The notes under the pieces were generated by a model that was given only the letters and a program-made list of their open reading frames with translations, had not been told where the DNA came from and did not search any database. From Perca fluviatilis (Eukaryota; Chordata; Actinopteri; Perciformes; Percidae): a stretch of DNA of 64,000 nucleotides. Positions 56,870 to 64,000 of the stretch are shown here, piece by piece. The translations under genes and the position numbers were made by a program. Location: NCBI RefSeq assembly GCF_010015445.1, contig NC_053118.1, positions 9,064,907-9,128,906 of the forward strand. Reading direction: 5' to 3'. Within the stretch, counting starts at the first letter, position 1, and each line of letters starts with the position of its first letter.

Positions 56870-58036
56870 CATGTGCATAATACGGGGACGGTGTGTCAGC
56901 GTTGTTCCACGGTTGTAGGGTATGTGAAACGTGGCATCATGACTTTGCGTAAACATACACGGCCCTTTCCTAAAGCCAAATAGCGTGTTACCTGTACTCG
57001 TTTTTAGCTATCCGCGTGTATGTCTACGCTGTATACAGCGGATGTAAACATACACACGTGGCGTGTTATCGCGAGTGTGCCGTGCTATCGTGAGAACGTC
57101 ACACGCGGTTTAAAAAAAAAAAAAAAAACGGTTGATAAACGCCACACGCAACCCCGGCTCTCCTGGGTGAAAGTCCTGTGTTTTGGTGTGTGTGTGTGTG
57201 TGTGTGGAAACACATCCAACATGCTAACGCGCATTCAACCGCATCACCCGACGTGCCTATCACTGGGACGAGAAAACAAATACGGAGCCCAACTCTTTTT
57301 GTTTTAAATGTATTTTAACATTCTACACACACATTGGAGTATAAAATAGAACAAGAAGGGCCCGGCTATGGCAGTTGCCGTCCCCCTGTGGTTGGCTTGT
57401 CAGTAAACGGTATAGCAGTATTGCTGTTATCGCAGCAGCCCTACCTGATGTGATATATTACACTATATATTGAATATCAATACATCTGCCAAAGAATTCT
57501 AAATCAGCAGCAGGTCGATTATGAAAATGCCAATTTAAAGTTAAAGGCCAACAGTATTTGTCCTACATTTTTACTTTGGGTTCAGTCTCTTCTGTCCCCA
57601 TTGAAACATCACTCCAGTTTATTACAGCCTTGTCCATTTGTTCCCAGATCCCAGCGATTACTTTGGTACAACTGCACGATTAGACCCACGTCGTAAATGC
57701 CAGCTCGTTTTTTTCTCTTTCGGCCTCATCCCTTTCTTATCATTCATTCCTTATTCCCCACAGGTGACACTGCACGCCGATGACCCCTGTCGATACGTGG
57801 CGTGGAGGAGGAAGAAACTCTATCTGCTTTTCGCCAAGCATCGCTACATAGCTAAGATCTTTGCCCTGGTGGTGCGCAACGACATCGCAGAGAAGCTGTA
57901 CTCCCTCAACGACAAGGCTTACGACGAGTCCGGCCACCGCTTTGATCTCCGCTTACCGAGTTACATACCAGGGACCGAATTAGAAAAGGCAGATGTCTTC
58001 CTGCAAGTGCCGGTACAGGGGGCAAAGACTGCCTGA
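50973..58036 (+). CDS. popdc3: Popeye domain-containing protein 3, three coding exons
   Basis: Spliced coding sequence: 50973-51478, 53923-54031, 57764-58036, 888 nt, 295 residues; human POPDC3 is 291. The N terminus is short and extracellular with an N-glycosylation sequon (NFT, residues 10-12). About three membrane segments lie between residues 35 and 105 (for example FLGFMGGSGLYGLLYLF). The cytoplasmic Popeye domain follows, with the cAMP-binding signatures DSPE (189-192) and FQVT (204-207), the latter split exactly by intron 2. The segment RRKKLYLLFAKHRYIAKIFA and the LNDKAY stretch fit POPDC3 better than BVES/POPDC1, which is longer. Popeye proteins bind cAMP at the membrane of muscle cells and regulate channels and trafficking. 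The exon 2 donor (CAG|GTCCCC) is unusually poor, but the join is phase-correct. Bves, the usual neighbour, is not seen in this window. Confidence 0.95.
51560..51624. repeat. (AT)n microsatellite, popdc3 intron 1
   Basis: About 32 AT units, 80 nt downstream of the exon 1 donor. Confidence 0.97.
52578..53594. mobile_element. 1.0-kb hAT element in popdc3 intron 1, expanded by a minisatellite
   Basis: Near-intact 8-bp target duplications CTTTATGG (52570-52577) and CTGTATGG (53595-53602), one mismatch. Ends are TAGTCCTGCCCGATTAATCG and (reverse complement) TAGGCCTGCACGATTCAGG. The 33-bp minisatellite at 52742-53303 makes up more than half of it. Confidence 0.85.
52742..53303. repeat. 33-bp x 17 minisatellite
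   Basis: The unit on + is CAGATAGAGCCTGTATCAGG followed by GCCA(T/C)ATTTAGT(T/C). All 17 copies keep length 33, so the minus strand stays open and reads repeated (M/V)ALIQALS(E/G)LN. Copies vary at three or four positions only. The long minus-strand frame (203 codons) is a by-product of the period being a multiple of three, not a known protein. Confidence 0.97.
53923..54031 (+). CDS. popdc3: popdc3 coding exon 2 (DSPE motif)
   Basis: The acceptor TATTCTCCTACAG ends at 53922. It encodes IRVTVNGEFLHYIYPFQF and LDSPEWDSLRPSEEGVFQ, ending in phase 0 inside FQ|VT. The donor is GTCCCC at 54032, a weak match to consensus. Confidence 0.93.
54521..55500. mobile_element. Repeat cluster in popdc3 intron 2, with a hAT-like inner unit
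   Basis: A TTAA-type left end (TTAAAGTTGCAATATGTAAT) starts at 54521. Inside, CCCGGTGCTAATAAAGGCAC (from about 54833) and, at about 55480, the reverse complement CCCGGTGCTAAAACAATAC mark an inner element of about 650 bp. Target duplications could not be identified. G runs at 54813-54825 and 55506-55518 flank the inner unit. Confidence 0.5.
55654..55890. repeat. ~80-bp tandem repeat, three copies
   Basis: Copies start at 55654, 55734 and about 55811, each with ACACACTTT(C/A)T and GG(C)(G/T)TAGAATTACGG-type strings, then CCGTCCTCTCCACCCGA in the first two. The third copy is diverged. In popdc3 intron 2. Confidence 0.85.
56535..56800. repeat. Dispersed repeat family R1, copy 3
   Basis: GAGGACTATGGTTGGCTGCT, AAATCCAGACAGCTAGCTAG and GGAAGGTCTGGCAATGCGAG align with the copies at 33370 and 45260. 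It ends against a (GA)n tract. Confidence 0.8.
56798..56865. repeat. (GA)n microsatellite
   Basis: About 33 GA units at the end of the R1 copy, in popdc3 intron 2. Confidence 0.97.
56930..57160. repeat. Dispersed repeat, copy 2 (see 1540-1690)
   Basis: CATCATGACTTTGCGTAAAC, GCGTGTTATCGCGAGTG and GGTTGATAAACGCC share vocabulary with 1540-1690. It contains a local palindrome around GTCTACGCTGTATACAGCGG and a 17-nt poly-A at 57112-57128. Confidence 0.45.
57185..57206. repeat. (GT)n microsatellite
   Basis: About 11 GT units in popdc3 intron 2. Confidence 0.92.
57764..58036 (+). CDS. popdc3: popdc3 coding exon 3 and stop
   Basis: The acceptor TTATTCCCCACAG ends at 57763. It encodes VTLHADDPCRYVAWRRKK through the C terminus PVQGAKTA and a TGA stop. 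It contains the conserved KLYSLNDKAY stretch. A CA microsatellite begins within a few bases of the stop. Confidence 0.95.
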   Translation: MTLHADDPCRYVAWRRKKLYLLFAKHRYIAKIFALVVRNDIAEKLYSLNDKAYDESGHRFDLRLPSYIPGTELEKADVFLQVPVQGAKTA

Positions 58037-58040
58037 ACGA

Positions 58041-58055
58041 ACACACACACGCACA

Positions 58056-58102
<47 letters not shown>
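58041..58102. repeat. (AC)n microsatellite at start of popdc3 3' UTR
   Basis: About 30 AC units with a G and a doubled A near the start, beginning within 5 nt of the popdc3 stop codon. Confidence 0.95.
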
Positions 58103-58103
<1 letters not shown>

Positions 58104-58684
58104 AGCTCCAAGCCATAAACATGAAAGGCCCTAGCTTGCATCTTGCATTTAAGTGTCAATTCAAAAACCGGTACAATGTTTTTTTTTGGGGGCATTTTTA
58201 GGCCTTTATTGACAGGACAGCTGAAGAAATGACAGGGGAGAGAGGGGGGAATGACATGCAGCAAAGGGCCGCAGGTCGGAGTCGTACCCCGGCCCGCTGC
58301 GTAGGGCTAAATGATTTTGGAAAATAAGTTTTTTGTTTTTGTTTTTGTTTTTTTACACCAATATTGCAATTGCGATTTTAATGTGATTATTTTTTGAGCT
58401 CTTTGTCTTCTGTATTATTCAACAAAGACAAGCAATACATCATTGTATAGTATGAACAACACAAGATTAGATAGATTAAACATTCTTTCCCGAGGCCAGG
58501 CCTGTATGTGATGATAAAATTAGGTGACGCATGAATTTATATGAATGACATCTTTTATTTAACTACTTCAGTCCCAGTAGTATATTGAGCACTGACCAAG
58601 CCTGGTGTAAACATCCATAAGTCAGAAACAAACTAGTGCAGATTGCAGAAATATAAAAACAAATATGTGGCTTTACCACACTTA

Positions 58685-59446
58685 AGCCTGGTTCACACGG
58701 GACGATTTTAAAATTGTCGGCCGATTTTCCAATCCTGAGAGACCCCACACAGGGTGATAAAAAATCACAGGTCTAACAGTTTTGGTTGTACAGTGTGTGG
58801 TGCGCAGCAAAATCAACACATCACACACGAACCGATTTGACTCCCGAGCATTCCCAGGTCAGACGGGAAATCTCGCAAAATCCCTCGAGATCAAACGCGA
58901 CTTCAGAGTAAACAATCATTGCGGACGAAGAGGATGCAGTGGCGATAGTTTGTAGTGTGTTTTTAACCGAAAAGAAACGTTATCAAAAGAAAAGGCGATG
59001 GTCAAAGAAGACAACGCGAGCATGGACTATACTTGCTACATCATGATATGGAGGTGATTTGTTTTTTCTCATAGAAATGTCGTTAGGTATTACACAGATT
59101 AATAAACGTTCATATATTCGTTTCCATATACTATGGTGGACTGCAGTTGTGGATGTAGTTATGCCCATCGACTTTATTTATTTTACACAGGCTGCGTGCT
59201 CGTTTGTCCCCGGGGGACACCACACACGAGGAGAAATCGGGCCAAATAAATCCAACATGTTGGATATCCCCGATTTGAGATGGGAGGGGTCCCGACGGCC
59301 TTCCGAGCAGACGAGAGCAGTCTTAACACACCACACACGGCAGGAATATCTGATCAGATTATTTTACGATAATCGGAGCATCCTTAAGATTGTCGGGAGG
59401 GGTGAATATATTATATATATAATTATCCTGCCGTCTGTACCAGGCT
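58685..59446. mobile_element. 762-bp Harbinger-like element inside the hAT element
   Basis: The 3-bp target duplication TTA is at 58682-58684 and 59447-59449. Ends are AGCCTGGTTCACACGGGACG and (reverse complement) AGCCTGGTACAGACGGCAGG. Several NNTTGTCGG / CCGAT strings near both ends continue the similarity. No transposase. Confidence 0.88.
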
Positions 59447-59551
59447 TTAGTAGTATTTAGATTATTTAATTATTTACTGTATATGTAAACATGTGGATTG
59501 CACTTTTTAAACACTGTCTTTGAATTTTACTAGACAGTAAGTTAAAAATAT

Positions 59552-59553
<2 letters not shown>

Positions 59554-59585
<32 letters not shown>
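59554..59585. repeat. (AC)n microsatellite
   Basis: About 15 AC units inside the hAT-like element. Confidence 0.93.
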
Positions 59586-59586
<1 letters not shown>

Positions 59587-60262
59587 CTGTATTTTTTTAC
59601 AGCGCACACAGAGGAGCTGCCTCCAGCCCCTCCCCCTGGTGAATTTGCGTGCCGTGTGCATAACAGCGTCAACGTTGCACTTGCTCAGAGAGGCTATCGT
59701 AACGTTAGCAATAGCATGCTGCTGCTGGTCTTGCCGTGGGATTAACTGTACTAATAAAACCATTGAAACAACGCGGCCACGCTGCTGTGAAAGCTCCCTG
59801 AATGTCATTTATCAGAGTCTGGTTGTTACCGCTCTCCGCGGCAGTCTCCTCCGCTCCATATCTTTATAACGGAGCTAGCTAACCGGAGCTAACCGATAAT
59901 CGGAGCTAATCATTGCTAACCGAGCCTTAAGTTCTGCGTGCCTGTATCCATTAACTGCACGTACGGACTCGAGCCTGAATAAAACCCTTCCTTTTATTAA
60001 AATGGCTGTAAAAGTTTTAAACTACAACTTATTGAGTTGTTTTGAATGACAGAAATCTGCTCAAGGTACGGCGTAGCGTTAGCGTGCCAAGTTGATGCTT
60101 TCTCTGCGGAGTGCAGGCTGATTTGCTCTCGCGAGTCACGTGACATATCGCGATATTATTGCAAATGCGATTAATCGTTCAGCCCTACCGCTGCGTCAAG
60201 GAGTAAACCTCTATATATGGGCGCCCGCTCTACCAACTGTGCTATCTGGGCGGCCAAAATGT

Positions 60263-60372
60263 TGTTTTTTAAGATTATTTTTTGTGGGCTTTTTTTTTTT
60301 TATTATTAGATAGTTTAGATAGATAGGAAAGGGGGAGGGGATGACACGCAGCAAAGGGAGGTGGGTTGAATC
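60263..60372 (-). mobile_element. SINE 3' fragment next to the split SINE
   Basis: The minus strand reads CTCCCTTTGCTGCGTGTCAT, CCCCTCCCCCTTTCCTATC and an A-rich tail, the body of the same SINE family as 18904-19100. The tRNA-related half is missing. Confidence 0.7.
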
Positions 60373-61590
60373 ACCTATAGGCAGATAAAAAAATGATAGA
60401 GCGCTTAGTTCATTTGCTGTTTGACTCTGTGTGGTTTCAATCATATACTGGAGCAGAACACAGCAGATCTTTACTCCTTCACTGATCGGCGTCTCGCATT
60501 TTGGCTTTTTCACACTCAGCCACGCAACATTTAACTGAGGAGTTTGTGAGTGTTTGTGTGTACTGAAATGGTTTTAGGCTCCGATGATCCTGTTAAACCA
60601 AACCTAAAGGTTACGCTTTGTCAACTTTTTAGAGAACCATTAAAAGCAGCTACTTTTGATGTATAAGTACAGTATGAATGTATAGCGTTGTAAAATGAAC
60701 AGGCGGCTGCAGATGTCCTGTAATGTGTATTATTGACAGATTAGATCGGTGCCTATTGTTAATGTAACATTGTGCAGATGTAAAACGGAGATGTGTAAAT
60801 AGGCTAATGGTGTCTATATTGGACTGTACAAATAAATTATTCTTTATTTTATTGTGGATTTTTCTTATTTGGCATGTCAATGATTTAACCACATGTTACG
60901 TGTGTTGTGCCCCCCCCCCCAGGCTGGCATAGACTGTTTCCTCCACTGAATGTTTTTCCTTTTTCCTTTCCTTTTTTTTCCTTTTTTGTGCATAGTAATA
61001 TCATGTACTCCTTTGTGAATATTACATTTTAAAAGGCCCTTTTTGAGATGCATAGGCTTGTTAAAAAAAACTGTATGAAAGTGTTCTCTCAATTGAGTCA
61101 GGAGTGGGGCTTTTAGACCTTTCAGACCTAATCAGACTAATTGAAGCCACAGGGTGGGTCGGCTGAATGTAAGGCCCCCACCTTCATCAAATGTGTTCAC
61201 CATTTGCATGAAGAAGACCCAGTAGTGTCGAAACGTTGCCTTTATATTAAATATTGGAGTTTAAAGCAGTGAGTTCCCCCAGCCTGCCTATGGTCCCCCA
61301 GTGGATAGAAATGGTGATAGGTGTAAATCGAGCCCTGGGTATCCTACTCTGCCGATCTGGAATCTTCCCCTTATGACATCATAAGGGGGAAGGTTACCTC
61401 CCCTTTCTCAGCTTTGCCTGCCCAGATAATTTGGCCCACCCATGAGAGAGAGACCTCACGGCTTTTAAACGAGCGAAGCATGGCAGTTGGTCCTCAATAG
61501 CTACAGACACAAAAATGGCACATCCTAAGGAAAGCTCATTGTGGGACTGGCTCTAGTGGCTGTAATTCTGCACCAAGGCTGAATTTCGGG
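60373..61590. other. No gene recognised; hairpin and retroelement-like tail
   Basis: An 11-nt C run is at about 60909-60920. GAAGACCCAGTAGTGTCGAA and ACGTTGCC at about 61210-61235 resemble a common fish retroelement tail. A short palindrome, TTCCCCTTATGACATCATAA and GGGGGAAG, lies at 61365-61392. Confidence 0.4.
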
Positions 61591-62376
61591 AAAGAGACTT
61601 CAGATACAGTATTAGGGGACCACTGAGGCCTATATAAAAGAGACTTCAGATACAGTATTAGGGGACCACTAAGGCCTATATAAAAGAGACTTCAGATACA
61701 GTATTAGGGGACCACTAAGGCCTATATAAAAGAGACTTCAGATACAGTATTAGGGGACCACTAAGGTCTATATAAAAGAGACTTCAGATACAGTATTAGG
61801 GGACCACTAAGGCCTATATAAAAGAGACTTCAGATACAGTATTAGGGGACCACTAAGGTCTATATAAAAGAGACTTCAGATACAGTATTAGGGGACCACT
61901 AAGGTCTATATAAAAGAGACTTCAGATACAGTATTAGGGGACCACTAAGGTCTATATAAAAGAGACTTCAGATACAGTATTAGGGGACCACTAAAGCCTA
62001 TATAAAAGAGACTTCAGATACAGTATTAGGGGACCACTAAGGCCTATATAAAAGAGACTTCAGATACAGTATTAGGGGACCACTAAGGTCTATATAAAAG
62101 AGACTTCAGATACAGTATTAGGGGACCACTAAGGTCTATATAAAAGAGACTTCAGATACAGTATTAGGGGACCACTAAGGTCTATATAAAAGAGACTTCA
62201 GATACAGTATTAGGGGACCACTAAGGCCTATATAAAAGAGACTTCAGATACAGTATTAGGGGACCACTAAGGCCTATATAAAAGAGACTTCAGATACAGT
62301 ATTAGGGGACCACTAAGGCCTATATAAAAGAGACTTCAGATACAGTATTAGGGGACCACTGAGGCCTATATAAAAG
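61590..62376. repeat. 46-bp x 17 minisatellite with a TATA box in each unit
   Basis: The unit is TATATAAAAGAGACTTCAGA, TACAGTATTAGGGGACCACT and AAGG(C/T)C. GAGACTTCAG recurs exactly every 46 nt from 61594 to 62330 (17 starts). Copies differ only at a few positions (C/T in GGCC/GGTC, G/A in GAGG/AAGG). The flanks (GCATC, then AAAGAGCACCATGTC) suggest expansion inside a TTAA-type transposon end near 62410. Confidence 0.97.
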
Positions 62377-62410
62377 CATCAAAAGAGCACCATGTCTTAG
62401 GACCTTTTAA

Positions 62411-64000
62411 AAGAGTTCACTTGATGCGGAAAGCTGAACTCTTTTAATGTCTCTGAGGACATTTTGATGTAGCTTCTTTTTATTCTTTTATTGGAAGTCT
62501 TTTAACTTTTTTCATTCATTTGCTGGTTTTATCGGTTGCCTGTGAGAAGCAGGAATAGCCTCATTGCTCTACTTGCTCTAAGATGACTGGACCTGAGCTC
62601 CCTCTGGAAGAAACAGCTAGTCCAGAAAGCTAAGAGAATCATGGGTAATACTGGCCACGTTCTTTCTTGTAGATTCTCTTTAGTGCTTTCAGGGCGGCGC
62701 TATCTTTATATCCACTTGGGAAAAAAAGAACTTCAAAAGAATCTTTTCCTTATATTGGCGGCTCATTAAATTGACTGATTTGGCAGTGTATTGGGACACT
62801 ATTTTTCCCATTTACAGAAAGCGCGGTTAATATTTGCTCTGTCTCCCCCTCTCGGAGCTCTCAGTCCCTGCAGGTCCACTGCTTTCCCCTTCCTGCCCAT
62901 TTTAGTCTCTCCCTGTCAGCTGTGTGGAATGTGCGGCGCACGTTGTAGAGCCCTCCCCCCCCTCCATCCCCCATCTGAGGGTCCAGCCTACAGTCACCAG
63001 CAGTGTCTCAAGTCTTTCACAAAACCCATTCCTCCTTCTTTGCTGTACCACCGGCTGCTGCTGAATCGGTAAGTAATGAGACCTTTTTCCTCTTGTTGTA
63101 AAGTTGTTGCTGTGAGAAATTCCTGTAAGGAGACTGCATGTTTATCCCCCCACATCTATTTTTATATGAGAGCCCCCCCAGGGCAAGATCACATCAGTCG
63201 GACAGAGAAAAAACACACAGCAGCTGATTCTGCTACACTGGGAGAATATGATGTTGTTTAGGCTATAGTACGGAAGTACAAATATTTCATTTTGTAACAA
63301 AATATGAATGATTTTATTCTGTGAGCACCTGTAGCCTACTTTAGTTCATCTTAGAGTAGAACAGATAAAGCCATATTTTTTTTTATAAAGGAGCTTTTTT
63401 GTGCACGCCTATTGTGAGATTATCATAGGATGTAATGTGACATTGTGACATGAATAGTTCTTTGTTCAATACAGTGTTTTTTTTAAAATGTCACCCAACA
63501 TACTGTAACTGTTTTTGTATCGGTCATCATTCAAGTAGAAAATAAGTACTGTTGTATAAAAATGAATAAGGCAAATGCAACAAAATATGAAATATATAAA
63601 ATTAAGAAAACCAGCTAAATGAATAAATACAGAAGAGTAGTCCACAAAGGTAGTGGTTGTCCAGTGGGTAAAACTTGACATGCACTCAACAAAGAGCAAT
63701 TGTATTTGGGCAGGAAGACTCCTTAAAGCTGCACTAATCAATATTCTTTTATAAAACGGGTACCTCTAATCAAGCGATGTGATTGTTTCATAGCTGTGGT
63801 TTAATAACCACATGCCACGACTATGGCCTCTTATTCCTTTGCACAATAAGTATACCTCTGCGTCTCAGATAAGACGTGAGACTAACGAACCGATAGCTGG
63901 TGCCACGGAGGGAGGCCTTACAACACTGCCAGGACACAGAGCTGGTTTCAAATTGGACAAGTATCCCTTCAATTTAAGATATTTAAAATATATTCACCGC
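62411..64000. other. No gene recognised
   Basis: A CT-rich, GC-richer patch at about 62840-63068 ends in a good splice donor (CG|GTAAGT at 63069). It could be a non-coding first exon of a gene beyond the window, but nothing confirms it. A TTAA-type end (TTAAAGCTGCACTAATCAAT) starts at 63723 and resembles one at 9281. Confidence 0.25.

Larger units (their letters stand above)
58302..60187. mobile_element. 1.89-kb hAT-like element inserted in the SINE
   Basis: The 8-bp target duplication CCGCTGCG is intact at 58294-58301 and 60188-60195. Ends are TAGGGCTAAATGATTTTGG and (reverse complement) TAGGGCTGAACGATTAATCG. No transposase. It is itself interrupted at 58685-59446. Confidence 0.93.
58173..60255 (-). 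mobile_element. tRNA-derived SINE split by a hAT element
   Basis: On the minus strand the 5' part (60255-60188) reads GGCCGCCCAGATAGCACAGT and TGGTAGAGCGGGCGCCC (A-box region). The 3' part (58301-58173) reads GGGGTACGACTCCGACC (B box) and CCTTTGCTGCATGTCATTCC, ending GTCAATAAAGGCC and an A-rich tail. Removing 58302-60187 and one copy of CCGCTGCG restores a continuous SINE. It lies 140 bp past the popdc3 stop, so it may lie in its 3' UTR. Confidence 0.93.

Noticed and set aside
62791..63072. 93-codon frame as a real protein
   Set aside because: Pro/Ser/Leu-rich composition from CT-rich DNA, no family resemblance; at best a non-coding exon ending at the 63069 donor.

Overview
The window looks like nuclear DNA of a ray-finned fish, most likely a percomorph teleost. 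The reasons are intron-split vertebrate genes with GT-AG junctions, abundant L2-type LINE fragments, tRNA-derived SINEs of teleost type, and many short DNA transposons (hAT, Harbinger, Tc1/mariner and TTAA-flanked piggyBac-type) whose ends I recognise as common fish repeats. There is no prokaryotic or viral gene content. Coordinates below were read by eye and could be off by a base or two at degenerate ends.

Two host genes are supported, both on the + strand. (1) stx12 (syntaxin 12/13, endosomal Qa-SNARE) has nine coding exons from 24611 to 35761. They join in frame to 268 residues, with a SNARE motif, its zero-layer Gln and a C-terminal membrane anchor. (2) popdc3 (Popeye domain, cAMP-binding membrane protein of striated muscle) has three coding exons from 50973 to 58036. 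They join in frame to 295 residues with the DSPE and FQVT motifs. The genes are about 15 kb apart and do not overlap. I see no other credible host protein gene.

Layout. 1-23 kb: gene-free and repeat-dense. It holds a degenerate transposase-like pseudogene, two LINE pieces pointing in opposite directions, a Tc1 remnant, hAT miniature elements with intact 8-bp target duplications, a 1.77-kb hAT carrying a broken transposase start, a 1.9-kb L2 with a SINE inserted in it, and an 888-bp TTAA-flanked fold-back element. 23-36.3 kb: stx12. Its introns hold a hAT element in intron 1, a Tc1-like inverted-repeat element with a 35-bp tandem array in intron 3, a BED-finger hAT, an L1 piece and a 2.07-kb TTAA fold-back element in intron 5, and a near-complete hairpin filling intron 6. 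The 3' UTR begins with a 117-bp GT tract. 36-51 kb: a broken piggyBac transposase preceded by a scattered CATATGGTGTGAC motif, a strong 21-bp hairpin, a LINE remnant, another hAT, and a 1.1-kb long-TIR element. 51-58 kb: popdc3, whose intron 1 holds a hAT element expanded by a 33-bp x 17 minisatellite. 58-64 kb: a SINE split by a hAT that is itself split by a Harbinger element, then a 46-bp x 17 minisatellite in which every unit carries a TATAAAAG box, then mostly featureless sequence.

The host genes are unrelated in function. The most notable content is the transposon layering, the minisatellites grown inside transposons, and the structured intron 6 and GT-rich 3' UTR of stx12.
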